This document shows positions 14,564 to 23,456 of a stretch of DNA of 64,000 bases, piece by piece. This DNA is from CAYWRZ01 sp964460845 (GTDB lineage Bacteria; Bacteroidota; Bacteroidia; Flavobacteriales_D; UBA2798). The position numbers and the translations under genes are program-made. Every line of letters begins with the position of its first letter. Position 1 is the stretch's first letter. The notes beneath the pieces are model-generated. The model searched no databases. It saw only the letters and a list, made by a program, of their open reading frames with translations, and was not told where the DNA came from. The DNA lies in NCBI GenBank assembly GCA_964460845.1, contig CAYWRZ010000005.1, positions 124,001-188,000 on the forward strand. The letters run 5' to 3'.

Positions 14564-17299
14564 TTACTTATTCTTCCTCTCAGAAGCCTCAAAATCTACC
14601 TGATCATCAAGACCGGTAATTACACCGGTCATCGTATCAAATGTAGTTGTATCGACCCCTAGCTTTTGCAAAGATTCTTTTCTTGCTGCGGTGGGGTCTT
14701 CGACTGCGGATATCTCAAGTACGTGCTTTAATTCTTGCAGTAGCGCTACAAGTTGCTGCATAGTATCTTGAATCAACAAGGTAGAAGTCTCAGATAAATT
14801 CAAATCCCGAATCTTTTGAAAGATCGTTAAGGTTTCGGAAATATCGATCCCATCGATAGAATCCAGGCTTTCATATTTTTCTCCGTACCATTCATTATTA
14901 AATTTGAAATCATTTAGTAATACTTGTAGGGTGTGTTTTTTGTCTGAGTGCTCTTCTAGCTGATCAAAATGATTTACAAGGAATTGAGTTTGGCTTATGA
15001 AATTATTTATTCCGTTCGATAATTGTGTGCCCTTATGAATATTATCCCCTTGCCAACCCTTCTTTACAATGTCCTGATGAGCCTTCACGTCATTAAGGTA
15101 TGCTTCGTAGATTTTGTGAGCGATTCCAGCATTTTCCTTTTTGTGAATCTGCAGGGCTATCCCAATATCCATGTGGTTCATATCCGGAGAAAACAGACGC
15201 TCATGATCGATTTTCAAATCTGGCGACAAGCCATGGCGAGCACTGTTTATATTAATGGCATGTTGCTCTCCATGAAGACTCCATTCATGCGTAAGGGTCT
15301 CGATCAGGCTACCCATTGAATCCATTGATGTACCATTATGATAGTACTGAGAGTTTAATTCAATTTCTATCGTGTACTGATCAAATGCTGTTTCTGGTTT
15401 TATATATTCAGAGGCTATAACAGCTACCCCATTAGCTTTCAGACGTGTTATACCATAACAATCGACCAAAGGTTTGAAGGAAATATTCAGGTCTATTCCA
15501 TCCTGACCCTGCACAAGATCGATATTACCTAAACTGGAAACTAGTTGTGTAAGGGTTTTTCCATTGGCCAGGGGCTGTCCACTTTCATTAATTTGTCTTT
15601 GGATTGGGGCACGCCTTAATTGGGACACATGTGATTCATTTACAGTATGCTGAACGGAAGAAAGTTGCTGAACATTTTCTGTTCCGTCCCCCTCATTTGA
15701 AATTTCCTCATCTGAACTAAAGTTCAGGTCTATATCCCACCCATCTCCTGGCTGAGGCTGAAGCTCTGGCTCATTCTCCTTCTCTATATCTGCTTTTAGT
15801 GGTGCAATCCATTCTTCTTCCTTATCTTGTAATAACAGGTCATATCCTTCCACTGAAATCTTCTTTCCAGTCTTAACCGCTTCCAGCCACCTCTCAAATT
15901 CTTGTTTAAAGTCCAGCGCTCTTTTCTTATGGGTATTTGTTTCGGAGGCTAAAAATTGTAATTCATTTATTTTTCGTTTTAATTTTTTAAATAACTCTAA
16001 TCTGGGTAAATAGTCGCTATCCATTTTCTCCCGGATAGCCATTACCGTTTCATAGCGAGCTTCGAGATACCTTCTATCTTCTCGTAATTCCTCCTCGATT
16101 TCGGCATAAGAGTCTCTGAAATAATCTACGTCCTCTCGACAGACATCTAATTGCAAGAAGTCGTATAACTGAGTTTTTCCTTTTGTAATAGCTTGAACCA
16201 GCTTATCGTAGGTAATCTTATTGGGGACATAGGTTTGCCATCCTTCTGACTCTCCTTGCAAAATACTCCTCAGCTCATCTTTTGAATTGATATACTGAAA
16301 ATTCACTTTAGAATTCGGGTTTTGAACTGTAGGTACTCCCTGACTATTTATTCTTACTGTACCTTTAGCTAAGTGAACACGAGCGCCTAATAAATCGGCA
16401 AGAGCTTGTCCTTTAGACACCAGAAATTCATCCATGAGAGTCGCTCCCGAACAAGTAATAAATACAATATCAGAATCCGGTTTCGGTGTATAATTGCGTT
16501 TTTTGAGAAAATCGAACAGTATGGAGGCTGTCCATTTAGCCATTGTTCCACCATGCATAAAGATGGTAATCGGAGAGGTCGCTATACTTAAATCAATCTC
16601 ATCTACCTTGTATTGATGAAGTGACTTACCGACAAGTTCATCGTTCATCAATTCACTATATTTTTCAGGATCCGTCTGATGAAATTCTGGTCCTTCACTT
16701 GCAATTTTATAGGTAGTCCTTTGTATTGAACTAGCTAACGTGTGTAAGGGTTGCTTTTTTCCTCCAGCCTGAGCCTGAGCTTGATCCAATCCCTTACCCA
16801 GTGCGTTTTCTCCCATTACATCGGCCTCTTTTTCCAACCCTGCATCGTCATTTATATTCACTCCTTTATGCATCTGAACCGTAGGTTTTACCCTGCCTTC
16901 TTTCTGTTGAACCACATGCCATGCCTCATGAGGCAAGTGTTTTTCCTGTCCAGAGGCCAAATGGATATCCGTTCCCTGTGCATATGCGTGCGCTTGTAAT
17001 TGAGCCGGTTTATCAGAATTGTAATGCACTTTCACATCATCCATCGAGTAGCCCGATAGGGTTTCTATTCCTGTCTTTAAATTATCAGGCAGTCCTGTGT
17101 TATTTTCTTTTTTCTGGATGGGTTGTAGCTGTTTATTCGCATAATTATTAGCCATTGATTGCAGCTTCCGTTGCGCAACTGCCTCAGGTCGATTATCCAC
17201 AAACTGAAAATTGAACTCAGCACCTCTTTGAATCAGCGATTCTCCATTCGAAACCGATTGACTTTTATCTTCTTGTGTTTTGTCAGCGTGTGTATGCAT
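14564..17299 (-). CDS. DUF4157 protein, probable cargo toxin of an extracellular contractile injection system
   Basis: A 911-residue protein without a signal peptide. The N-terminal leader (AEFNFQF, AVAQRKLQ, IQKK) and the DUF4157 domain (about 73-140, with HEAWH at 124-128 and VHYNSDKPAQLQA) are hallmarks of proteins linked to extracellular contractile injection systems. A second domain (about 235-350) has TIFMHGG (His249) and VFITCSGA (Cys283), the His/Cys dyad layout of caspase/C80/CHAT-like peptidases. A helical charged region (380-470) and an acidic linker (500-545) follow. A C-terminal domain has THEWSLHGEQHA (HExxxH at 671-676) and MNHMDIG (707-713). The modules suggest delivery, self-cleavage and an effector. 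No injection-system structural genes or adjacent immunity gene are visible. Toxicity is inference. Confidence 0.8.
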   Translation of the reverse strand: MHTHADKTQEDKSQSVSNGESLIQRGAEFNFQFVDNRPEAVAQRKLQSMANNYANKQLQPIQKKENNTGLPDNLKTGIETLSGYSMDDVKVHYNSDKPAQLQAHAYAQGTDIHLASGQEKHLPHEAWHVVQQKEGRVKPTVQMHKGVNINDDAGLEKEADVMGENALGKGLDQAQAQAGGKKQPLHTLASSIQRTTYKIASEGPEFHQTDPEKYSELMNDELVGKSLHQYKVDEIDLSIATSPITIFMHGGTMAKWTASILFDFLKKRNYTPKPDSDIVFITCSGATLMDEFLVSKGQALADLLGARVHLAKGTVRINSQGVPTVQNPNSKVNFQYINSKDELRSILQGESEGWQTYVPNKITYDKLVQAITKGKTQLYDFLQLDVCREDVDYFRDSYAEIEEELREDRRYLEARYETVMAIREKMDSDYLPRLELFKKLKRKINELQFLASETNTHKKRALDFKQEFERWLEAVKTGKKISVEGYDLLLQDKEEEWIAPLKADIEKENEPELQPQPGDGWDIDLNFSSDEEISNEGDGTENVQQLSSVQHTVNESHVSQLRRAPIQRQINESGQPLANGKTLTQLVSSLGNIDLVQGQDGIDLNISFKPLVDCYGITRLKANGVAVIASEYIKPETAFDQYTIEIELNSQYYHNGTSMDSMGSLIETLTHEWSLHGEQHAININSARHGLSPDLKIDHERLFSPDMNHMDIGIALQIHKKENAGIAHKIYEAYLNDVKAHQDIVKKGWQGDNIHKGTQLSNGINNFISQTQFLVNHFDQLEEHSDKKHTLQVLLNDFKFNNEWYGEKYESLDSIDGIDISETLTIFQKIRDLNLSETSTLLIQDTMQQLVALLQELKHVLEISAVEDPTAARKESLQKLGVDTTTFDTMTGVITGLDDQVDFEASERKNK

Positions 17300-17787
17300 A
17301 GCTTCCCGATTTGAGGCTTCTAAAGTGTCCTATAACGCATTTATATATAGGTAATAAAACTACAAAATATCCTGAAAACGGATTGGATTAGGATATAGCA
17401 GAAAAATTGAGAATGGCTAAAATAGCCCGTTATACTTTAAAATCAACTGGTTTTCCGCTTATCAATCGCCAGCGAACGGAAGGCCACTTCGAGCAGAAAG
17501 AAAAAGAGCTTATCGCCAGGCCATACTTTTTTCCCATTCCAAAATTGTATCCATACAGGTCGTATAAAAACGCCTGCTTCTCTTCCTGCCTTTTACAAAA
17601 ACATGGAAATCAGCTAAAACAAGACCTTAAAACCTTTTGCTTATCAGATTGAAATTGAAATATGCTATCCCATCTTATGTGTAAAAGCGATACCTTTTTT
17701 GGAAAAAGCACAATTACCCTTACCTTCCTGTATCGATTTCTGTGACAAAAGAGAAGCGTACATTTCCACTCTTCTTCCCATTTAATA
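17300..17787. other. Intergenic region between divergent genes
   Basis: About 490 nt. An 81-codon open frame at 17407-17652 has no recognisable similarity, a basic and aromatic-rich composition and no start signal, so it is not called. Promoters for the DUF4157 gene (leftward) and the WG-repeat gene (rightward) should be here; none is clear. Confidence 0.35.
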
Positions 17788-18795
17788 ATGAAATACATCT
17801 CTATTCTCTTGCCGTTGCTGTGGCTCACCGCCTGCAAAACACCGGAGCTTGCCATAGTCAAAGTGAACGAGCAGTTCGGCTGTATCGACAAAAAAGGAAA
17901 TATGAGTATCGCTCCGGTATGGGATTATATTCTTCAGGACGACAAGCAACTGCTGGTGCAAAAAGACAGCCTATACGGATTTATTGACCGGAAAGGGCGG
18001 GTGCTCATTCCAGCTCAATATACGGATGCGTACGGGTTCTATGAAGGACTTGCCGCCGTAAGCAACGGAGAAAAATACGGTTTTATTAACCTGCAAGGCG
18101 ACACCGTCATTCCCTTTATTTACGACGATATTTTCGGGGGCTTTAGCTACGGACTCTGCCATGTGCTGCGCAACGACAGTTGTGGCTATATCAACCGGAA
18201 GGGAGAGCTGCACATCCCCTTACAGTATGCGGTATGTTATCCCTTTACGGAATCTTATGCCCGGGTACAAGCATTCGAAGGAGAAAGTGTGCTGTTAGAC
18301 AAAAGCGGAAAAATATACCGATATCACGAAATAAATAAGCGCGATAAAGCCACTATAGAACCGCCCTTAGATCCTTATCCGGGAAGCTTTGCTACGCCTG
18401 CCGGACAAGGCCGTGTAAACGCCAGGGGCGATACGCTTATTCCCCCAATCTATAAAGCCACTGGAAACCTTTCGGACGGCATGTACATTGTGCAGGATCA
18501 GCAAGGGAAATGGGGGGCTTATACCGAAAAAGGAGCGTTGATTATCGCTCCGCAATTTGATAAGATGGCACATTTTCAGGAAGGTTTGGCTCAGGTTAAA
18601 CAAAATGGTAAATGGGGCTACGTAAGTAAAAAAGGTGAGCTCCGCATAGCACCTGTTTTTGACTACGCCGGTCCTTTTAAAAAAGGAATAGCCTACGCAG
18701 AATACGAAGGCAAGGCAGGATTCATCAACAAGAAGGGGAAGTTTATCATTGCGCCTACCTTCCAGCCTAATGATTGGAAAAGCAACTTTGAATAA
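17788..18795 (+). CDS. WG-repeat lipoprotein
   Basis: A 335-residue protein with a lipoprotein signal (LLPLLWLTAC, Cys at 16). It is followed by about eight WG (KWG) repeats, each with the pattern (Y/W)GF(I)(N/D)xKG then (I/V)IPxxYD; clear units are YGFIDRKG, YGFINLQGD, CGYINRKGE, WGAYTEKGA, WGYVSKKGE and AGFINKKGK. WG-repeat proteins are common in Bacteroidota; the repeats probably form a beta structure for protein or ligand binding, but no general function is known. It is likely anchored in the outer membrane or periplasm. It appears monocistronic. Confidence 0.85.
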   Translation: MKYISILLPLLWLTACKTPELAIVKVNEQFGCIDKKGNMSIAPVWDYILQDDKQLLVQKDSLYGFIDRKGRVLIPAQYTDAYGFYEGLAAVSNGEKYGFINLQGDTVIPFIYDDIFGGFSYGLCHVLRNDSCGYINRKGELHIPLQYAVCYPFTESYARVQAFEGESVLLDKSGKIYRYHEINKRDKATIEPPLDPYPGSFATPAGQGRVNARGDTLIPPIYKATGNLSDGMYIVQDQQGKWGAYTEKGALIIAPQFDKMAHFQEGLAQVKQNGKWGYVSKKGELRIAPVFDYAGPFKKGIAYAEYEGKAGFINKKGKFIIAPTFQPNDWKSNFE

Positions 18796-18799
18796 CGCC

Positions 18800-18856
18800 T
18801 CGTGTATTCCGGGTTTCATCGCATCGCCACTCCAAACGAACATTCAGAATACACGA
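18800..18856. repeat. Inverted repeat after the WG-repeat gene
   Basis: TCGTGTATTC (18800-18809) and GAATACACGA (18847-18856) are perfect 10-bp inverted arms with a 37-nt spacer, just after the stop. The run that follows is A, not T, on the coding strand, so it is not a classical terminator. It could be an mRNA 3' stabiliser. Confidence 0.4.
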
Positions 18857-18892
18857 AAAAAAGCTAATTACAGGTAGAAAACAAAGCCACAG

Positions 18893-19051
18893 ATGAATCG
18901 TACCAACCTTCTGTTATTCGGACAGGAAAGCGAACGACTGCTCTTCAGAACTCTTGTGGAATCCGACTTCGAAGAATGGCTTATTTTCTGTGCCGATGAA
19001 AGTTCGCTCAGGTACATCGGTCTTGCCGAAAAACGGAATGGAAAATGCTAA
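18893..19051 (+). pseudogene. Truncated GNAT acetyltransferase (N-terminal fragment)
   Basis: A 52-codon frame starting at the ATG at 18893. Its product matches the first strand and helix of RimJ/RimL-type GNAT enzymes: SERLLFRTLVESDFEEW, then FCADESSLRYIGLAEK. The frame then stops at 19049-19051 in unrelated sequence. A normal member has about 170 residues with the acetyl-CoA site in the second half, which is missing. The 150 nt after the stop contain no recognisable continuation in any frame. It is a remnant from a deletion, next to an intact GNAT gene at 19696. Confidence 0.6.
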
Positions 19052-19202
19052 AGGCGAGCTCCGCCAAAAATCGCGTATCCTAAAGCTTCGCTCCGCATAA
19101 AGGATTGATGGCGTATATTTACCCAAAAAACGGGCGAAAAAATTCCGTGAAACCGACTCCACGATCGCTAATTGAACTATATACTCTGAAATACCTTTTC
19201 GT

Positions 19203-19610
19203 ATGCCACACACACATACCGTAAATGACAGCCTGATTCTGGCTCCAGGAGCAGGGCGCACTTATCAGTGCGGCACAATGACAGCCGTCTTTAAAGCCGA
19301 CGAAAACGAAACGGACGAGCGATACAGCATCTCAGAATGGTGGCTAAAACCCTTATCCGGCGGACCCGGTGCCCATCAACATGAGGCGAACGACGAGGTA
19401 TTCTATGTCCTCGAAGGAACCGTATCTATTCTGATCGGTGATAAATGGATAGCTGCCGAAAAAGGCGCATTTATACGGATACCCGCAAAAACCATCCACG
19501 ATTTTGAGAACCGTACGGACAAAAAAGCAGGATTGCTTAACTTCTTCATTCCGGGTGGATTCGAGCGAAATATGCCTTCGATCGTAAAATGGTTCGAAGA
19601 CAATAAATAA
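19203..19610 (+). CDS. Cupin-domain protein
   Basis: A 135-residue single-domain cupin. Motif 1 is visible as GPGAHQHEANDEVFYVLEG (two His, a Glu and the closing Gly). Motif 2 is GAFIRIPAKTIHDFENRT, with its His and Asn. These residues normally bind a divalent metal in a beta barrel. Small cupins of this type act as dioxygenases, isomerases or sugar binders, and the sequence alone does not choose. No signal peptide, so cytoplasmic. The gene lies between a broken and an intact GNAT gene, with about 85 nt to the latter. Start: ATG at 19203. Confidence 0.8.
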   Translation: MPHTHTVNDSLILAPGAGRTYQCGTMTAVFKADENETDERYSISEWWLKPLSGGPGAHQHEANDEVFYVLEGTVSILIGDKWIAAEKGAFIRIPAKTIHDFENRTDKKAGLLNFFIPGGFERNMPSIVKWFEDNK

Positions 19611-19695
19611 TCTATTTTCACGATTTGTGAACGACAGTCCGACAAACAGGTGTAAAACTTAGACGGCAAAAAATACCGAATCACATAAAAAAACA

Positions 19696-20247
19696 ATGCA
19701 TTTCAGTATCCGTCCCGTATTGGAAAACGAAAAAGCTATCCTGTATCCGTTACAGGAAGACGATTTCGAAAGTCTGTATGCCGTAGCCTCCGATCCTGCG
19801 ATATGGGCACAGCATCCCAATCCCGATCGCTGGAAAAAAGAGGTATTTCGCATTTTTTTTGAAGGCGCAATACAAAGTGGCGGAGCATTTAAAATCGTGG
19901 ATAAAGCCAGTGGCCGAATAGCCGGAAGCACAAGAATATACGGGTATGACCCCACCCGAAAAAGCATCCTCGTAGGTTATACGTTTTTAGCTACCGCCTA
20001 TTGGGGTACCGGAATAAACCTCGCCGTAAAAGGAACCCTGCTCGATTATCTTTTTCAGTTTGTCGCACAGGTCTGTTTCCATATCGGGGCAGAAAATAAA
20101 CGCTCACAAATAGCTATCGGCCGGCTCGGCGCACAGAAAACAGCCGAAGAAGAGATTGCTTATTTCGGTGAAACACCGAAGCTGAATTTTGTGTACTGCA
20201 TACACAAAGAGGGATGGAAAAGCTGGAAAACCTCACAAAAGAGCTAA
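19696..20247 (+). CDS. GNAT family N-acetyltransferase (RimJ/RimL-like)
   Basis: A 183-residue GNAT enzyme. The N-terminal LYPLQEDDFESLYAVASDP segment, the core GRIAGSTRIYGYD strand and the GYTFLATAYWGTGINLAVKGTLL region (acetyl-CoA pyrophosphate loop and helix) match acetyltransferases of the ribosomal-protein N-acetyltransferase type. The later FHIGAENKRSQIAIGRLGA region also fits, with the conserved N and S. Substrate not predictable; small molecules or proteins are both possible. It follows the cupin gene by 85 nt on the same strand and may be co-transcribed. Confidence 0.8.
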   Translation: MHFSIRPVLENEKAILYPLQEDDFESLYAVASDPAIWAQHPNPDRWKKEVFRIFFEGAIQSGGAFKIVDKASGRIAGSTRIYGYDPTRKSILVGYTFLATAYWGTGINLAVKGTLLDYLFQFVAQVCFHIGAENKRSQIAIGRLGAQKTAEEEIAYFGETPKLNFVYCIHKEGWKSWKTSQKS

Positions 20248-20942
20248 TCCTTTTTCGTTTTGCAATTTTCATACCTATTGGATACTTTTTTATTCCTCAC
20301 ATTGTTATTTTTCGCAGAAATTACGGAATTGAGTATTATCCGATACATACCAAAAACGCTGCACACCTCGATATTCATACACAGATAAGAGAAACCCTAA
20401 CTACGCTTATTCACGTATCAGTATAAGTAATTAAACGGAAAAAAGAGCCGATGAATCTGTAAATAAAGTGCCTTTTATATCTCCCAGATTCCTAACCCTA
20501 ACTCTTTATCACCTACGTAATCGATATTTTCAGCAATACACACAGATAGATTCCACTAATTTATTACCAATAAAAAATAAAACATCTACTCACTATTTTT
20601 TATAGTAAAATAAAACTTACATTTGAAAAGTATATAAATATCTTTGTCCAGATTAAAGGAATGAATCGTTTTTTTGTCGCTGCTGCTTATTGCTTTATTA
20701 TTGAAATTTAGCCTCATTAGAAATAAAACAGGATTTAGTCGGTTAATCTCAGTTAGAATACTTCCTGTTTGCATTGCACAAAAAAGAAGCCTTGTGAAAG
20801 TAAATACTTCCATACCTGAAGAACGACTTATTCACGCAGTTTATCTTCTATCCGGCTCATACCGCGCCCAAAAGTGTGGTCATTTATCGTATCCTAATCC
20901 TTTCCAACTATCGACTCGTTTTATAATTAAATCAATTGATGT
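20248..20942. other. Long non-coding region
   Basis: About 690 nt with no supported gene. Open frames at 20214-20426 and 20674-20946 lack similarity, start signals or domain features. The stretch 20580-20660 is very AT-rich and holds a TATCTTTG at about 20638-20645, a good -7 box, but without a matching TTG element at 18-20 nt and 300 nt from the next gene. A 5' UTR or small RNA here is possible. Confidence 0.35.
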
Positions 20943-21725
20943 ATGAAAGCGCTTGTACTCTGTATTACCTGCTTCTTCTGTGTAGCTCTCAATCCCGTCG
21001 GAGCACAGACAAAAATCAAAGACGGAACCGTCTCCAGTCCTGCATTGCCCGACGCAGATGCGCTTCTTGAGCTGGAAAGCATGAACAAAGGACTGCTCAT
21101 GCCACGCGTAGAGCTCGAAAGTACGCTGCTCCCCAACCCGCTTTCGGCACACACAGCCGGTATGACCGTCTATAACACCAAAGACACGAACGATGTAAAA
21201 CCGGGTATTTATTACAACGACGGTACGCGTTGGAATGCCCTGCTTACCTCCAAATCGCCCGGTACAGGCACTGACCCGGAAGTAAACCTCAATGTAGGCG
21301 AAAGCTACATCTATTACAAAAAAGACGTAGCGCTGAGTTCGGGCAATCCGCTGCTTACAAATCACTTCACCGATGTACCGGTATTGGAAGGCCTCCGACT
21401 CGAAGCCTCTTATTACAATACTACGTATTATATACCGAGATGGTACAATACCACAGGCTCTTCAATGACCTACACCTATACCTGTATCTCTACAGTGACC
21501 ACCAATTACGATGAAGTGAACAGCACACTGGCTCCGGGCGCTTTCGAAAATGTGGACGGAGATAACATCGTGTATTGCACCGCCACGCACGCCGAAACCG
21601 TAACTGCCGACCTCCTGATCAACGATAAATGGTACCGGATTCTTTGGTACGTATTCATAGACAGGAGCACAAACCCCGCTAACACCGCTTATACCGTTCG
21701 TATCTGGGTTACCCGCCTGCATTAA
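20943..21725 (+). CDS. Secreted protein with Bacteroidota surface-repeat-like N-terminal domain
   Basis: A 260-residue protein with a signal peptide (residues 1-21, ending VGAQ). Residues 35-105 follow a pattern common in secreted Bacteroidota proteins: ALLELESMNKGLLMPRVEL, a LSAHTAGMTVYNT segment, then PGIYYNDGTRWNAL. That pattern resembles the start of tail-fibre or adhesin-like surface proteins. The remaining 150 residues are Thr-, Tyr- and Asn-rich and beta-prone, without a recognised domain. No T9SS sorting domain is visible at the C-terminus. It precedes a T9SS protein by 54 nt on the same strand, so the two may work together at the surface. Confidence 0.6.
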   Translation: MKALVLCITCFFCVALNPVGAQTKIKDGTVSSPALPDADALLELESMNKGLLMPRVELESTLLPNPLSAHTAGMTVYNTKDTNDVKPGIYYNDGTRWNALLTSKSPGTGTDPEVNLNVGESYIYYKKDVALSSGNPLLTNHFTDVPVLEGLRLEASYYNTTYYIPRWYNTTGSSMTYTYTCISTVTTNYDEVNSTLAPGAFENVDGDNIVYCTATHAETVTADLLINDKWYRILWYVFIDRSTNPANTAYTVRIWVTRLH

Positions 21726-21779
21726 AATTAACGAACGCTCGGTACAACAAGGTGATTTTATGTATTAAACCCGTATCCT

Positions 21780-23369
21780 ATGTGTAACTTTACACGCTTT
21801 AGAAAAATATCCGTAGTCGGCCTGTGTATGCTGTTAAGCTACGGACTATCGTCTGCCCAAACAGGTGCAGGCAGCAGTATCATCGATAACGGATACCGCA
21901 GTACCTCCGCCTCCGACACCACCTTCGAGTACGCCGAAACGATCTACATCGGCCCCAATGCCGTTTGGTCGATCAACGGAGTGCATACCCTGTTCTGCAA
22001 AACTATCTGGATAGCCCCCCAGGCCAGTATCACCGGCTCTGGTAAGCTGATTATCGCCAACCCGGATCTCAATCCGGTGTATCCCGATATGCCTTCGGGA
22101 ACTACGCAAATCGATGCGAATAACAACGGAAACGGTGTTACCGGACAGGCCATCGGGCTGCGCATTGAGCTACATACCCCTTATAACCTCGTGCTCGAAG
22201 ATATCAGCGACCCGGGCTTCGGCACCGTAAACCCGTCCGATTCGTTAGCCGCTGCGCTAAACCTGAGCGATCTCTACCTGATGGTGAATGATGGCGATGT
22301 ACTCCTCAACGGATATAACCTCCGCTTCGATCCGGGCTACTGGATACACGGCTTTAGCGCCAACCGCATGGTCGTAACGGGCAACAGCATCAGAGGGCAC
22401 CTCGTACATACAGGCAACGGAAGCCGTACAGCCCCCATTGGTATTGCCGAAGGAGATTATACGCCTGTAGAGTTTGAAACGCTATCGTCCGGAAACGCTT
22501 ATTTCAGTGTAACCGATTACGCGACCGCATCTGCCACCATTACCGCGCCGCAGGAAGGCATGAACCGCGCCTGGCATATCTATGCCGACGCACCGTTTTC
22601 AGGAAACCTGACCTTACATCACAATGTCGCCAGCGACGGTTTAGACTACGACGACGCCAACGCTTTTATTACCCAATACCAGGGCGGCGATACATGGAGC
22701 TCTTCTGCATTGGCCGACTACGTGGGTCCCGGAACACATTCTTCTGCGACCATAGCCGCGCTGATTCCGGCTATCGGTTCGGCCGATGGATCCTGGTTCA
22801 GCAAAAGCAGCGAAGCTGAAACCCCTCTCCCGGTTACGCTTATCAGTTTTGAAGCCTATAAATACGGTAACTCGGCTATACTGGAGTGGGCCACCGCATC
22901 CGAACATCACAACAGCGGATTCGATATAGAACGCAGCGCCGACGGACATACATGGATACCGATCGGATGGGTTCCCTCTCTTTCCGGCAGCGGTTACAGT
23001 ACCCGCCGACTGGATTACAAGTTTACCGATGCCGAATTGCACTTCGGCCCCAATTATTACCGGCTCAAACAGATCGACTTTGACGGTAAATACGAATACA
23101 GCACGCTAAGAGTGGTTTATCACACACCCTTTTCTAATGGCATCAGCCTGTACCCCAACCCGAGTGAAAACAGAGTATTCATCGACGGACTGGAAGGGGG
23201 AGAAACCATTTCGCTGTATAACAACGTCGGGCAACTCTTGCAACGTTTTCAGACAAACGAAGAAAAACAGATGCTTCACCTTGATCAGCTCCCGGCCGAT
23301 ACTTACCATATTACCGTAACCGATCGACGTGGAACTATACGAAGCACGCATCAGGTGGTAAAGCTGTAA
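21780..23369 (+). CDS. Secreted T9SS-dependent surface protein
   Basis: A 529-residue protein with an N-terminal signal peptide (hydrophobic to SSAQ at about 27). A beta-rich, Gly/Asn-rich middle follows, then the common Bacteroidota pre-CTD segment LPVTLISFEAYKYGNSAILEW with NSGFDIERSADG and YYRLKQIDFDGKYEYS. It ends in a type A T9SS sorting domain (about 455-529): LYPNPSENRVFIDG, SLYNNVGQLL, and a closing HQVVKL. The Sec system exports it and T9SS then moves it across the outer membrane and cuts the CTD. The function of the body is unknown; adhesion or matrix roles are common for this class. Confidence 0.85.
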   Translation: MCNFTRFRKISVVGLCMLLSYGLSSAQTGAGSSIIDNGYRSTSASDTTFEYAETIYIGPNAVWSINGVHTLFCKTIWIAPQASITGSGKLIIANPDLNPVYPDMPSGTTQIDANNNGNGVTGQAIGLRIELHTPYNLVLEDISDPGFGTVNPSDSLAAALNLSDLYLMVNDGDVLLNGYNLRFDPGYWIHGFSANRMVVTGNSIRGHLVHTGNGSRTAPIGIAEGDYTPVEFETLSSGNAYFSVTDYATASATITAPQEGMNRAWHIYADAPFSGNLTLHHNVASDGLDYDDANAFITQYQGGDTWSSSALADYVGPGTHSSATIAALIPAIGSADGSWFSKSSEAETPLPVTLISFEAYKYGNSAILEWATASEHHNSGFDIERSADGHTWIPIGWVPSLSGSGYSTRRLDYKFTDAELHFGPNYYRLKQIDFDGKYEYSTLRVVYHTPFSNGISLYPNPSENRVFIDGLEGGETISLYNNVGQLLQRFQTNEEKQMLHLDQLPADTYHITVTDRRGTIRSTHQVVKL

Positions 23370-23409
23370 GCATTTCTTGACAACCCTTTTCATTAACACG
23401 CAGGTGCTG

Positions 23410-23433
23410 CGACACATTGTTCTTGCTGTGTCG
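23410..23433. terminator. Hairpin between convergent genes
   Basis: CGACACA (23410-23416) and TGTGTCG (23427-23433) form a 7-bp stem with a 10-nt loop between the stops of two converging genes. It lacks a T tract on either strand, so its terminator role is tentative. Confidence 0.35.
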
Positions 23434-23456
23434 TAAATAAAAGATAGTGCAACCGA

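Noticed and set aside
17407..17652. 81-codon open frame on the plus strand
   Set aside because: No similarity to any family I know, odd composition, no start signal, and it lies between divergent genes where promoters are expected.
20214..20426. 70-codon frame overlapping the end of the GNAT gene
   Set aside because: Its start lies inside the GNAT gene in another frame and the rest has no coding character.
20674..20946. 90-codon frame before the secreted protein at 20943
   Set aside because: It overlaps the next start, has no domain, and sits in AT-rich non-coding sequence.
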